A DNA stretch of 64,000 nt from Martinezella tropici. GTDB lineage: Bacteria > Pseudomonadota > Alphaproteobacteria > Rhizobiales > Rhizobiaceae. The stretch covers positions 124,001-188,000 of the forward strand of contig NZ_QMKK01000044.1 in NCBI RefSeq assembly GCF_003287875.1, given 5' to 3'. The position numbers and the translations under genes were made by a program. Of this stretch, positions 51,544-60,777 are shown piece after piece. Within the stretch, counting starts at the first letter, position 1. Each line of letters opens with the position of its first letter. A model generated the notes under the pieces. The model did no database searches and had not been told where the DNA came from. It saw nothing but the letters and a program-made list of their open reading frames with translations.

Positions 51544-53064
51544 TCAGCGCTTCACCGTCAAGCCGACGCCGGCCTGAAGCTGGTGCGTGTCGTCGCCAGC
51601 CTTTCTGGTGGTCAGCTGATAGCCGATATTGCTGGTCAGATCGAGATAGCGATTGATCCCCCAGGTCAGGCCGAAAGCTGTGTCGTATTCGGTTTCGTCG
51701 GAGGCGCCGCCGTTGGAAGGGTAGTCGCGCCAGATCGTTCCGCCCGTCACTTTGGCGGTCAAGTCGTCGCGCAGCTGATGGCTTACGGTGCTTGTGAGCT
51801 GGTAGGCGGTATAGCCGCTGAGGCCAGCGGTGGTGGAGGGCTGGACCGTGGTCGAGAGACCGATGCTGATATCCGTGCCGCGCTGCGGTGACCAGGCAAG
51901 ATTGCCGTCGATCGTCGGTGAGTCCACGGACGCGAGGCGCGAATCGTCGAATTGCGTGTGCTGATAGCCGAAGCCGAGCTCGCCCCTGAATTTTTCGCCA
52001 AGGTCGAATTCGACGCCGCCCTTGCCGCCATAGCTCTGGTTCGAGCGGGCATAGCCGTTGCTGTCGCGGGTTTGATCGTAGATTGCGCGGCCGAGATTGA
52101 CTTCCACGAAGGGAATGATGGCGGGCGAGAGCTCGTAGCCGATACGTCCGCGCCAGGTGCCGGCCGTCTGATCGCGGTCGCTGAGCGTGACCTTGGTTCC
52201 GTCGGAAAGCACGGCATCGGAATAGACCGTCCGCGTCAGCGCCAGTGCCGTCGTGCCGCGTAGCAGGCCGAAGTCACGTTCCAGCGAAAGTCCGGTCGTG
52301 AATTGGTTGACCGCCGATTGCTTCGAGGCGCCGGCGATCGCGTTCGGGTCGCTCGTATCCTCGCGGTAGAACTGATAGCCGGCGGTGAGATGCGCCGTGG
52401 TATCGGCGGGAAGATCGAGCCGCAGGTCGGCATTAAGATTGATGGTCGGTTTTTCTTCGCTCGTGCCGCTGAGGTTCTTTTGCCAGACGCCTTCGCCGGT
52501 GACGGTCAGGGCATGACGATCCCAATCCGAGGTCAAGGTGCTGCGCAGGTCCGTCTGCAGGAAAGTGCGATTATCCTTGGTCGAGCCGGTGCGATCCCGC
52601 TCGACATTGATGGACTGGTTGACGGAAGGGCGCAGGGTGAAGGTGCCGAGCGGTATGCCCTGGGCATCTGCGCGATCCGGATACTGGCGCGCCTTCAATC
52701 CATCGACGGTCGGTTCTGGCAGGTTGACGCGGCGCAGGTCGTTATCGAGCGTGGAGCCCGTGGTGGTGGGATCGACGCCGTCAAGGCGAAGGCGCATGTT
52801 CGGGGGTGAGTCGCTGTTCGACGCGCTGGCGGAGGCCGCGTTCGTCGGCTGGACCGGCTGCGCGCCGCCTGCGGAGGTGGTCGTCGGATCGGCCGGCGAT
52901 GCCGATGCAGGCAGGCTGTCGTCGAGGTTCTGATCGGGCGAGAGAGATTGCGCATAGGCCGACATCGGCGCGGCGAATGCGATACCCCAGCCGAGAACGG
53001 CAAAGGTCGCCCATGCCGTTAGCTGGAGGGCACCATGACCCGCCTTATCCTTGCCGATGTTCAT
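51544..53064 (-). CDS. Outer-membrane beta-barrel protein
   Basis: 506 residues from MNIGKDKAGH (ATG at 53064). A long signal peptide ends near residue 39 (LGWGIAFAAPMSAYAQ). The mature protein has a Ser/Ala/Pro/Thr-rich region (about 40-90), then alternating amphipathic strands from about 130, ending in QAGVGLTVKR. Patterns such as VNQSINVERD, LTAGYQFYRED and GELGFGYQHTQFDD are typical barrel strands. Resembles outer-membrane proteins (DUF2320 type) near polysaccharide loci, with galU and kdsD beside it. Precise function unknown. Confidence 0.75.
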   Translation of the reverse strand: MNIGKDKAGHGALQLTAWATFAVLGWGIAFAAPMSAYAQSLSPDQNLDDSLPASASPADPTTTSAGGAQPVQPTNAASASASNSDSPPNMRLRLDGVDPTTTGSTLDNDLRRVNLPEPTVDGLKARQYPDRADAQGIPLGTFTLRPSVNQSINVERDRTGSTKDNRTFLQTDLRSTLTSDWDRHALTVTGEGVWQKNLSGTSEEKPTINLNADLRLDLPADTTAHLTAGYQFYREDTSDPNAIAGASKQSAVNQFTTGLSLERDFGLLRGTTALALTRTVYSDAVLSDGTKVTLSDRDQTAGTWRGRIGYELSPAIIPFVEVNLGRAIYDQTRDSNGYARSNQSYGGKGGVEFDLGEKFRGELGFGYQHTQFDDSRLASVDSPTIDGNLAWSPQRGTDISIGLSTTVQPSTTAGLSGYTAYQLTSTVSHQLRDDLTAKVTGGTIWRDYPSNGGASDETEYDTAFGLTWGINRYLDLTSNIGYQLTTRKAGDDTHQLQAGVGLTVKR

Positions 53065-53261
53065 TTTATTTATGTCTGACCCTGCTGGAAATGTCTTAAA
53101 ATTCTTACCCAAGTGTAAAGCGGCGTGGTTAACGCTTGGTTGCCAAGGACTACGCGCCGATGTGGATCGGCAATATTATCGACATGATATGGCCGGCCGG
53201 CGCTGCGGGCATAAGTCGATCTTTAGTGGACAGATTTGCAGAAAAGCGTTAGGCCTCGCTC

Positions 53262-54257
53262 ATGAATAAGAGAGCTGTAAGACTCATCGAGAACGGTGCG
53301 ATCGAATCCGCGATACGAACGATCGAGACCGAGAGACGGGGCATGGAGGCGCTGGAACGCGCTCTGACCAACGGTCTGGCCGAGCCCTTCAGCCGCGCGG
53401 TGGAGATCATCGGCGACATCAGCGGCCGTGTCGTCATCACCGGCGTCGGCAAGAGCGGCCATATCGGCAACAAGCTCGCCGCAAGCCTGGCCTCTACTGG
53501 AACTCCTGCCTTCTTCGTGCATCCGGTCGAGGCCAATCATGGCGATCTCGGCATGATCACCCAGGATGATGTGATCATCGCCATCTCCTGGGGCGGCGAA
53601 AGCGCGGAACTGCGCGGCATTATCAGCTATTCCCGCCGCTTCTCGATCCCGATGATCGCCATTACCTCAGGCGAGGCTTCCACTCTTGCACGCGAATCGG
53701 ATGTGGTTCTGCTGCTGCCGAAGGAGCAGGAGGCTTGCCCGCATGGGCTGGCGCCGACGACATCGACGCTGCTGCAGCTTGCCATCGGCGATGCGCTGAC
53801 CGTGGCGCTGCTGGAGGCGAGGGGCTTCACGGCCGAGGATTTCCGCACCTTCCATCCGGGCGGCAAGCTGGGCGCCAGCCTGTCGCATGTCGCCGATATC
53901 ATGCACAAGGGTGATCGCGTGCCCCTGGTCACGCTGGGCACCGGCATGCCGGAGGCGGCGATGACGCTGTCGCAAATGCGCTTCGGCTGTGTGGGCGTGA
54001 TCGATGACGACGGTTGCCTCTGCGGCATCGTCACCGACGGCGATATTGCCCGTAATCTCGGCACCAGCCTCGCCGAGATGCGCGTGGACGAGGTGATGAC
54101 CCGCAATCCGAAGACGGTCAAGGAAACGACGCTGGCAACGAGCGCCATGGCCGTGCTCAATCGCCACAATATCTCGGCGCTGATCGTCGTGGACGATGCA
54201 CGCCGGCCGATCGGCGTCGTGCATTTCCACGATCTGCTGCGGATCGGCGTCGCCTGA
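53262..54257 (+). CDS. kdsD: Arabinose-5-phosphate isomerase (KdsD/KpsF)
   Basis: 331 residues. SIS domain (about 40-180) with VVITGVGKSGHIGNKLAASL and SGEASTLARESDVVLLLPKE, then two CBS domains (about 205-330; FGCVGVIDDDGCLCGIVTDG and ISALIVVDDARRPIGVVHFH). Converts ribulose-5-phosphate to arabinose-5-phosphate, first step to Kdo of LPS. Its stop at 54257 directly abuts the stop of the NfeD gene on the other strand, leaving no intergenic base. Confidence 0.93.
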   Translation: MNKRAVRLIENGAIESAIRTIETERRGMEALERALTNGLAEPFSRAVEIIGDISGRVVITGVGKSGHIGNKLAASLASTGTPAFFVHPVEANHGDLGMITQDDVIIAISWGGESAELRGIISYSRRFSIPMIAITSGEASTLARESDVVLLLPKEQEACPHGLAPTTSTLLQLAIGDALTVALLEARGFTAEDFRTFHPGGKLGASLSHVADIMHKGDRVPLVTLGTGMPEAAMTLSQMRFGCVGVIDDDGCLCGIVTDGDIARNLGTSLAEMRVDEVMTRNPKTVKETTLATSAMAVLNRHNISALIVVDDARRPIGVVHFHDLLRIGVA

Positions 54258-54716
54258 TCAGACGGGTTCGACCGTAAGCTCGCGGCCATTGCTGGCGACG
54301 ACCTTGACGCGCGTGCCGATAGGCAGGTCCGGCCCGCTGACCGTCCAATAGGTATCGTTCAAGCGAATGCGACCCCGGCCCTCGCTGATCGGCTGATCCA
54401 GCGTTGCCGTTCGTCCGACCAGGCTGGCGCCGCGCTGATTGAGGAACGGCTCGTCCGTAACCTGGTCGTTGTTGTAGAGATAGCGTCGCCCGATCAGGGT
54501 GACGATCACGGCCGTGGCGGCGAAGACGAGCCCTTGCACCTGCCAGACCCAGAAGGCGCTGTCCCAGAAAAGCAGCGACAAGGCGCCGACGATGATGCCG
54601 GCCAGGCCGATCCAGACCAGGAAGAAACCCGGAAGGATCAGCTCGGCGGTGAGCAGCACCAATCCGAACAGCCACCAGCTCCAGGGGCCGAGTTCCACAG
54701 CAAGATTGTCGAACAT
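54258..54716 (-). CDS. NfeD family membrane protein
   Basis: 152 residues from ATG at 54716, one base after the stomatin stop (TGAGATG). Two to four membrane helices in the first 95 residues (WSWWLFGLVLLTAELILPGF, FLVWIGLAGIIVGALSLLFW, VQGLVFAATAVIVTLI) and an OB-fold soluble C-terminus (GASLVGRTATLDQPISEGRG). NfeD proteins accompany SPFH/stomatin proteins in membrane microdomain systems. Operon with the stomatin-like gene. Confidence 0.9.
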   Translation of the reverse strand: MFDNLAVELGPWSWWLFGLVLLTAELILPGFFLVWIGLAGIIVGALSLLFWDSAFWVWQVQGLVFAATAVIVTLIGRRYLYNNDQVTDEPFLNQRGASLVGRTATLDQPISEGRGRIRLNDTYWTVSGPDLPIGTRVKVVASNGRELTVEPV

Positions 54717-54717
54717 C

Positions 54718-55734
54718 TCAGCTCTCCCGAGATGGCAGCGGATTGACGGAAGGCGTGGTGCGAACCGTGCCCGACCGGGGGCGGGACGGTTGCGGGGCGC
54801 CATTGCCGTCGCCATTGTCACCGAAGACTTCGCGGGCGATGGCGCCGATGCCGCCGAGCGAGCCGATGATGGAGCTGGCCTCCACCGGCATCAGCACCAC
54901 CTTCGAATTGCCGGCGGAGCCGATCGCGGTCAGGGCTTCCGTGTATTTCTGCGCAATGAAGTAGTTGATCGCCTGCACATTGCCTTCGGCGATAGCTTCG
55001 GACACCACGCGGGTCGCCTTCGCTTCCGCTTCGGCGAGACGCTCGCGCGCCTCGGCATTGCGGAACGCCGCCTCGCGCTGGCCTTCCGCCTGCAGCACGG
55101 CTGCCTGCTTGGCGCCTTCGGCGCGTAGAATCTGTGCGTTGCGCAGGCCCTCGGCCTCCAGAACCTGCGCGCGCTTTTCACGCTCGGCCTTCATCTGCCG
55201 CGCCATGGCATCGACCAGGTCCTTCGGCGGCTGAATATCCTTGATCTCGACGCGCGTCATCTTGATACCCCAGGGTTCGGCCGCTTCGTCGACCACGCGC
55301 AGCAGCCGCTCGTTGATCATATCGCGGTTCGACAGCAATTCATCGAGGTCCATGGAGCCCATGACCGAGCGGATGTTGGTCTTGGTGAGATTGAGGATCG
55401 CATTTTCGAGATTGGTGATCTGATAGGCGGCCTGGGCCGCGTTCAGCACCTGAAAGAAGGCGACTGCATCGGCCGAGATGCTGGCATTGTCCTTGGTGAT
55501 GACTTCCTGCGTCGGCACGGACAGAACCTGTTCCATCACATTCATGCGGGCGCCGACCGTTTCGATGAAGGGCACGATCAGGTTGAGCCCCGGTTCCAGC
55601 GTGCGGGTATAGCGACCGAAGCGCTGGACCGTGTAGCGATATCCCTGCGGCACGGTCTTGATCCCTGCGAACAGGACCAGGATGACCAGGACGATCAGGG
55701 CAATCACGACGATGCTGAAACCACCGACTACCAT
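54718..55734 (-). CDS. SPFH/stomatin (QmcA-like) protein
   Basis: 338 residues from MVVGGFSIVV (ATG at 55734, GGAGG 8 bases upstream). An N-terminal membrane anchor (about 4-27), then a band-7 domain: GIKTVPQGYRYTVQRFGRYT, LNLIVPFIETVGARMN, DNASISADAVAFFQV, LENAILNLTKTNIRSVMGSM. From about 190 comes an alanine/glutamate coiled-coil (AEREKRAQVLEAEGLRNAQI) that drives oligomerisation. Forms membrane scaffolds with its NfeD partner and may affect protease or membrane quality control. First gene of a two-gene unit. Confidence 0.92.
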   Translation of the reverse strand: MVVGGFSIVVIALIVLVILVLFAGIKTVPQGYRYTVQRFGRYTRTLEPGLNLIVPFIETVGARMNVMEQVLSVPTQEVITKDNASISADAVAFFQVLNAAQAAYQITNLENAILNLTKTNIRSVMGSMDLDELLSNRDMINERLLRVVDEAAEPWGIKMTRVEIKDIQPPKDLVDAMARQMKAEREKRAQVLEAEGLRNAQILRAEGAKQAAVLQAEGQREAAFRNAEARERLAEAEAKATRVVSEAIAEGNVQAINYFIAQKYTEALTAIGSAGNSKVVLMPVEASSIIGSLGGIGAIAREVFGDNGDGNGAPQPSRPRSGTVRTTPSVNPLPSRES

Positions 55735-56035
55735 TGAATTCCTCCATGGACGCGCCCGCCTGCGGCGGAACCGCGTCGCGTCAATCGCTGCCGCTCTGCC
55801 TCCAATCGCTCGCCCGAGCATAAGAGGCGGCAGCTCAATCAGATGTGGTGGGTTAGCATGTTCTCGACAAGTGAGGAATGGGCACCGAAGGGGAGGTGCT
55901 TGCAAACTCCAATCAATCAATTGCGACCGGGTCTTGCTTCCGGCGGTTGATCTTCATACTTTATTATAGAAATTTCCGGCTCCGCTGTTCCGCAGCCTTT
56001 CGAGCCAAGTCATCGCGCATCACCAGGGTGGAGCT
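55735..56035. other. Divergent promoter region, no gene seen
   Basis: 301 bases between the stomatin start and the HtrA-like start. No convincing ORF or hairpin. An AT-rich patch at about 55955-55975 may hold the plus-strand promoter. Confidence 0.5.
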
Positions 56036-56944
56036 ATGAATATCGATAGGACCTTACGGTCGGTCGTGGCCGTGCACGCCTCAATTCCGGAAGATGCTTT
56101 CACAGCGGCAACGCTCGGCACCCGCAGGGAAGGCAGCGGCGTGGTTATCCGGGGCAATGGGCTCGTCTTGACCATCGGCTACCTGATTACGGAAGCCGAC
56201 AATGTCTGGCTGACGACCAATAGCGGCCGCGTCGTGCCTGGCCATGCCCTGGCTTACGATCAGGAAACCGGCTTCGGCCTGGTGCAGGCGCTCGGACCGC
56301 TCGACGTGCCTGCCCTGGAGTTCGGCGATGCCGACAAGGCCGAGATCGGTGATGAGGTCGTCGTGGCCGACGGGATCGGCCAGTTCGTCGAGGCGAAGAT
56401 CGTCGCCAAGCAGGAGTTTGCCGGCTATTGGGAATATCTCGTCGATGAGGCGATCTTCGTTGCACCGGCGCATCCCTCGTGGGGTGGCGCGGCTCTTCTC
56501 GATGAGGATGGCAAGCTTCTCGGCGTCGGTTCGCTGCATTTGCAGATGGCGACCCAGAATGGCGACAGCGCCGACATCAACATGATCGTGCCGATCAACC
56601 TGCTATTGCCGATCCTGGACGATCTCATCAAACGCGGGCGGGTCAACAAGCCGCCGCGGCCCTGGCTCGGCGCCTTCTCGGCCGAAAGCAATGGCGATGT
56701 CGTTGTCATGAGCGTCACTGAGGGCGGCCCGGCCGCCAAGGCAGGGTTGCGCCGGGGCGATATCATTTCGGAGATCCGCGACGGCGAGGTCGACGGTCTC
56801 GCCGACTTCTACCGCAAGGTATGGGAGAGCGGGCCGGCTGGCGCCGAGATCCCCATGCGGGTGCTGCGCGACGGCCGCGAAGCCTGGCTGCGCGTCAAGT
56901 CGGCGGATCGCAGCAGCTTCCTCAAGAAGCCGCAGCTGCAATAG
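56036..56944 (+). CDS. HtrA-like protein with PDZ domain, catalytic triad replaced
   Basis: 302 residues, no signal peptide, so probably cytoplasmic. Trypsin-like fold as in the S1C (DegP) family (about 1-200) and a C-terminal PDZ domain (about 210-295; VTEGGPAAKAGLRRGDIISE). Alignment with DegP motifs puts Tyr49 at the His site (VLTIGYLITEA), Gly79 at the Asp site (QETGFGLVQA) and Trp149 at the nucleophile site (HPSWGGAALL versus PGNSGGPL). It should be proteolytically inactive and may bind peptides. TGG-type context AALLDEDGKLLGVGS is retained. Annotated serine protease elsewhere would be misleading. Confidence 0.78.
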   Translation: MNIDRTLRSVVAVHASIPEDAFTAATLGTRREGSGVVIRGNGLVLTIGYLITEADNVWLTTNSGRVVPGHALAYDQETGFGLVQALGPLDVPALEFGDADKAEIGDEVVVADGIGQFVEAKIVAKQEFAGYWEYLVDEAIFVAPAHPSWGGAALLDEDGKLLGVGSLHLQMATQNGDSADINMIVPINLLLPILDDLIKRGRVNKPPRPWLGAFSAESNGDVVVMSVTEGGPAAKAGLRRGDIISEIRDGEVDGLADFYRKVWESGPAGAEIPMRVLRDGREAWLRVKSADRSSFLKKPQLQ

Positions 56945-56949
56945 GTTTC

Positions 56950-56987
56950 GAGCGGTTCAGCTTTTCACGGAATCTCTGAACCGCTTC
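56950..56987. repeat. Short intergenic repeat after the HtrA-like gene
   Basis: GAGCGGTTCAG / CTGAACCGCTT (10 of 11) with interior CTTTTCACGGAATCT, the third copy of the element seen at 25806 and 29390. It sits directly between two convergent stops, as at 29390. Confidence 0.65.
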
Positions 56988-57020
56988 ATCTCTTTGTGCC
57001 GCGCTATCCCGGCCGGCCTC

Positions 57021-58055
57021 TTACACCCAGCCGAGCAGTTCCCGCCGCACGACCTTTTCCAGCACCTTCATGCCGTCTTCGCTGTCGTTGAGACAGGGAA
57101 TATGTGTGAATTTTTCGCCGCCATTGTGATGGAAGGATTCAGCCGCCTGTTCGGCGATCTCTTCCAGCGTCTCCAGGCAGTCGGAAACGAAGCCGGGATT
57201 GAGCACCGCGATGCGCTTGGTGCCGTTCCTGGCAAGCTCCTCCACCGTCTTGTCGGTGTAGGGCTGCAGCCATTCCTCCGGGCCGAAGCGCGACTGGAAC
57301 GTGACCATGAACTGATCTTCGGAGAGGCCGAGCTTCTCGCGCAGCAGCCTGCCGGTCTTCTGACAGAAACAGTAATAGGGATCGCCAAGCTTGAAGTAGG
57401 ACATGGGTATGCCGTGGAAGGAGGCGATGATCTTTTCCGGCCGCCAGTCCAGCGTCGAGAGGTGACGGGTCACGGAATTGGCAAGCGCCTCGATATAGGT
57501 CTCGTCGTCGTGATATTGCGGCACGGTGCGGATCGCCGGCTGCCAGCGCATCTTCTGCAGTTTTTCGAACGCCTTGTCGTTGACCGTCGCCGTCGTAGCC
57601 GCCGCATATTGCGGATAGAGCGGAAAGAGCACGATGCGCTCGCAGCCATCGTCCTTCAGTGCCTGGATGCGATCGGCGATCGAAGGCTGGCCGTAACGCA
57701 TGGCCCAGTCGACCTTGACGTTGGGCAGGTCGCGCAGCCGCTCGGCCATCAGGTCGGACTGGTTGCGCGTATAGGTGCGCAGGTAGCTCTCGTTCTTGTC
57801 CTTGTTCCAGATCGTCTCGTAGGCCTTGCCGACTTTCTGAGGCCGGGTATTGAGCACGATGCCGAACAGGATCGGGTACCATTTCCAGCGCGACCATTCG
57901 ATGACGCGGCGGTCTGTCAGGAATTCGCGCAGGTAGCGGCGCATCGAGGAATAGTCTGTGCCGTCAGGCGTTCCCAAATTGATGAGCAGCACGCCGACCT
58001 TGCCGTATTTCACGCTGGGGTGATCGGGCGAAAGCGTGGTCAGGTCAGCTGTCAT
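57021..58055 (-). CDS. hemH: Ferrochelatase
   Basis: 344 residues from MTADLTTL (ATG at 58055, GAGGAATT about 10 bases upstream); a longer in-frame start is outside the family. Inserts Fe2+ into protoporphyrin IX to give heme. Signatures: GVLLINLGTPDGTDYSSMRRYLREFL, IVLFPLYPQYAAATTA and KIIASFHGIPMSYFKLGD with the catalytic His, and FQSRFGPEEWLQPYT. Two cysteines in YYCFCQKTG. Ends at 57021, convergent with the HtrA-like gene. Confidence 0.95.
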   Translation of the reverse strand: MTADLTTLSPDHPSVKYGKVGVLLINLGTPDGTDYSSMRRYLREFLTDRRVIEWSRWKWYPILFGIVLNTRPQKVGKAYETIWNKDKNESYLRTYTRNQSDLMAERLRDLPNVKVDWAMRYGQPSIADRIQALKDDGCERIVLFPLYPQYAAATTATVNDKAFEKLQKMRWQPAIRTVPQYHDDETYIEALANSVTRHLSTLDWRPEKIIASFHGIPMSYFKLGDPYYCFCQKTGRLLREKLGLSEDQFMVTFQSRFGPEEWLQPYTDKTVEELARNGTKRIAVLNPGFVSDCLETLEEIAEQAAESFHHNGGEKFTHIPCLNDSEDGMKVLEKVVRRELLGWV

Positions 58056-58094
58056 CGATTGAATTCCTCTCAAGATACGAAGCACTTCACATAA

Positions 58095-58128
58095 GAACAA
58101 AAGCCGGTCCGGGAAAGCCCGGACCGGC
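58095..58128 (-). terminator. Terminator of the 5'-nucleotidase gene
   Basis: Eleven-base perfect stem GCCGGTCCGGG / CCCGGACCGGC (58103-58113 and 58118-58128) followed on the minus strand by TTTTGTTC, 25 bases after the stop at 58153 and before hemH. Confidence 0.9.
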
Positions 58129-58152
58129 CCTCTCATACGAGACAAATCGTCC

Positions 58153-60279
58153 TTACTTGGCCGGAACCCTCAACTTTTCACCGATCGTCAGGTGGTGGGG
58201 CTTGATATTGCGGTTGGCGGCCACGAGTTTGTGCCACTGATTGGCGTTGCCGTAATAGGTCTTGGCAATATCCCAGAGCGTATCGCCGGCGACGATGACA
58301 TGAGTCGTCGGTGTCGTCGTTGGTGTCTTGGGCGGCTCGCTGGCGGCAGCTGCCGGTGCGGTTGTCTCCGGCGTTGTTGCCGCGGGCGCGCTCGTCGCGG
58401 GTGCCGACGTTGCCGGAGTTTCGGCCGCGGGTGCTGCCGTGGCGGGTGTTGACGCCGCAGGATCCGACTTTGGCGGAGTGGATGGCGTCGCGGTCGGATT
58501 TGTCGGCATGGTCGTGCTCGGTGTCGTGACGATCGGTGGCGAAGAGGCGGGAGGCGTCGTCGTGGAAGAAGCTGCGCCGCCATCCGCGGCCGGTGCCGGC
58601 TTCTGCTCGGGTGCGGCCTGCTGTGTCGCATCGGCGGGTTTTGCCGGCACAGGCTGCGCCGTTGCCGCGACGGTGCCGACCTGGGTTATGCGGCCGTCCG
58701 TGTAGGGCTTGTAGGGGTTGTGGGCGCCAAGATAATCGGCGACCACCGATTCCAGATTGGGGCCGAAATCATAGGCGTTCTTGCCATCCTTGGCGAAGAC
58801 CGCATAACCGTCGCCGCCGGCGCGCATGTAATTGTTGCTGACGATACCATAGGTTTTTTCCGGATCGATCGGCTTGAATTCCGTGCCTTCCTGTACCTCG
58901 ACGGAGACGAGACGGCTGCCTGCGGGCTTGGTCTTGTCGAAGCTGTATTTGAGGCCGGCAACCTGGGGGAAGCGGCCGGCGCCCTCATCGATCTGGCTGA
59001 GGCCGTTTTCCAGCGCCGCCTTTACCTCCGCGCCGGTCAGCTGGAAGGTCGCAATCGTGTTCTGGAAGGGCAGCACGGTCAGAACGTCGCCCATGCTGAC
59101 GTCGCCGGCGCCGATGGAGGCACGCAAGCCGCCGCCGTTCTGGATGGCGATGGAAATGCCCTGCGTCTTGGTGCGGTCGAGCATCGCATCGGCTACGAGA
59201 TTGCCCATGGAGCATTCCTGAACGCGGCAGACTTCACGCGCGCCTTCAATGGGTCCTTGCGAGCTGCCGATGACCTTCTTGCGCAGTTCCTCGATCGGCT
59301 CGGTCATTTCCTGCACGCGGGCTGCGATCGCCGGATCGGGCTTGATGGAGGCATCGAGCAGGATCGGGTCGCCCTTGGCATCCTTGACGATGCCGTTATC
59401 GTCGAAGGTGACGACGAGGTCACCGAGATACTTGCCATAGGAGGCGGCCTGGACGACCGGCACCTTGTAGCCCGCCGGATTGTCGACCATGGTCGGGTAA
59501 GGGCCGGCTGCCTTCGGGTCGGTGTTCGACAGGAGCGTGTGGGAATGGCCGCCGACGACGATGCTGACGCCGGCGATCTTGGCGATCTTCTCGACATCGC
59601 GCGGATAGCCGACATGGGTGAGAGCGATAATCTTGTTGATGCCCTGCGACTTCAGCGCATCCACCTCGGCGCTGATGGCGGCGGCATCGTCGGTGATCTT
59701 CACATGTGGGCCGGGCGAGGCCAGTTCCGGCGTTTCGGTCGTTACCGCACCAACGATGCCGATCTTCTGGCCGCCGACATCGAGCACGATGGATTTCTTG
59801 ATGCGCTCGCCGAGCTTCGACTGATCGTCGACCACCAGATTGGCGGTTACGACCGGGAACTGTGCCTTGTCGAGGAAAGCTGCAAGCGGGCCTTCGCCAT
59901 CGTCGAACTCATGGTTGCCGACCGTCATGGCGTCGATCTTCACAGCGTTGAGGAATTCGACCTCGGCCGCGCCCTTGTAAGTGGTATAGAACAGCGAGCC
60001 CTGGAAATTATCGCCGGCATCGAGAACCAGCACATTCTGGCCGGCAAGTGCGGCGCGGCGCTGGTCGATGATGGTCTTCAGCCGGGCTGCACCGCCGAAG
60101 CACTCATTCTTGGCTTCCTCGGCTGCCGAGCAGGTCGCGTCGAACTTGTTGATCGATTCCACGCGCGAATGGAAATCATTGAAATGCAGGATGTTGAGCT
60201 GATAGTCCGCGAAGGCGGCGCTGGTGCTGAGCGCCAGCAGCGTGGCGGCCAAAAGGCCTACTCCGAAGGGCTGCTTCAT
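58153..60279 (-). CDS. 5'-nucleotidase / UDP-sugar hydrolase with C-terminal LysM domain
   Basis: 708 residues with a signal peptide (MKQPFGVGLLAATLLALSTSAAFA). Calcineurin-type metallophosphatase about 25-290: ILHFNDFHSR, LVLDAGDNFQGS, TVGNHEFDDG, VVGGHSHT. The 5_nucleotid_C domain spans about 330-520 (QNGGGLRASIGAGD, NYMRAGGDGYAVF). A low-complexity Pro/Ala/Thr linker (about 545-650) leads to one LysM module (HVIVAGDTLWDIAKTYYGN, about 657-707) that binds peptidoglycan. UshA-like activity would be tethered to the cell wall in the periplasm. The fusion is unusual compared with plain UshA. Two cysteine pairs likely. Confidence 0.88.
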   Translation of the reverse strand: MKQPFGVGLLAATLLALSTSAAFADYQLNILHFNDFHSRVESINKFDATCSAAEEAKNECFGGAARLKTIIDQRRAALAGQNVLVLDAGDNFQGSLFYTTYKGAAEVEFLNAVKIDAMTVGNHEFDDGEGPLAAFLDKAQFPVVTANLVVDDQSKLGERIKKSIVLDVGGQKIGIVGAVTTETPELASPGPHVKITDDAAAISAEVDALKSQGINKIIALTHVGYPRDVEKIAKIAGVSIVVGGHSHTLLSNTDPKAAGPYPTMVDNPAGYKVPVVQAASYGKYLGDLVVTFDDNGIVKDAKGDPILLDASIKPDPAIAARVQEMTEPIEELRKKVIGSSQGPIEGAREVCRVQECSMGNLVADAMLDRTKTQGISIAIQNGGGLRASIGAGDVSMGDVLTVLPFQNTIATFQLTGAEVKAALENGLSQIDEGAGRFPQVAGLKYSFDKTKPAGSRLVSVEVQEGTEFKPIDPEKTYGIVSNNYMRAGGDGYAVFAKDGKNAYDFGPNLESVVADYLGAHNPYKPYTDGRITQVGTVAATAQPVPAKPADATQQAAPEQKPAPAADGGAASSTTTPPASSPPIVTTPSTTMPTNPTATPSTPPKSDPAASTPATAAPAAETPATSAPATSAPAATTPETTAPAAAASEPPKTPTTTPTTHVIVAGDTLWDIAKTYYGNANQWHKLVAANRNIKPHHLTIGEKLRVPAK

Positions 60280-60425
60280 CTGTCTCTCCTGTTGGTCATC
60301 GCAATCCGGCCCGCCTGTGCCCCATGGCGGTCCCCCGTGCCGATGTTTTCATCACGGGCAAGCGAGTGCAAGCAAAAGCTGTTGGCTTCATTAGGATTTT
60401 TACAAGCACGGAAATGTGCGCCGGA

Positions 60426-60749
60426 TCAGGCGCATGCCTCGGCGGAGGCGGGGCCGTAGGATTCCCGCAATGCCGCCGCGGCACTCCAGCCGGCGGCGCA
60501 GAAGATCAGCAGGCAGCAAAGGGAGGCCGCAAGATGAAAGCGCCGTTTCCGCTTCCGGTAGAGAAGGATCGCGCCGGCGCCATAGACCAGCAAGGCGGGC
60601 AAGGCGAAGATCAGGACGCCGATCGGGCCGTCGCAATCGAGCGCATCGATGCCCTGAGCCCGATAGGTATTGACAGGGAGAACCGTCGCCATAACAGCGA
60701 CGGGGAGAGCTGCGACAAGAGCGAGATAAAGGACCAGCACGCCGCGCAT
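60426..60749 (-). CDS. Small hypothetical membrane protein
   Basis: 107 residues with three hydrophobic segments: VLVLYLALVAALPVAVMATV (4-23), IGVLIFALPALLVYGAGAIL (43-62) and a third at about 74-92 (ASLCCLLIFCAAGWSAAAAL), with basic RKRKRR on the cytoplasmic loop. No family recognised. It begins 28 bases after the Omp10-like stop on the same strand and is probably cotranscribed with it. Confidence 0.65.
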   Translation of the reverse strand: MRGVLVLYLALVAALPVAVMATVLPVNTYRAQGIDALDCDGPIGVLIFALPALLVYGAGAILLYRKRKRRFHLAASLCCLLIFCAAGWSAAAALRESYGPASAEACA

Positions 60750-60777
60750 GATGCCTTATCCATCCGGCAGGCCCATA

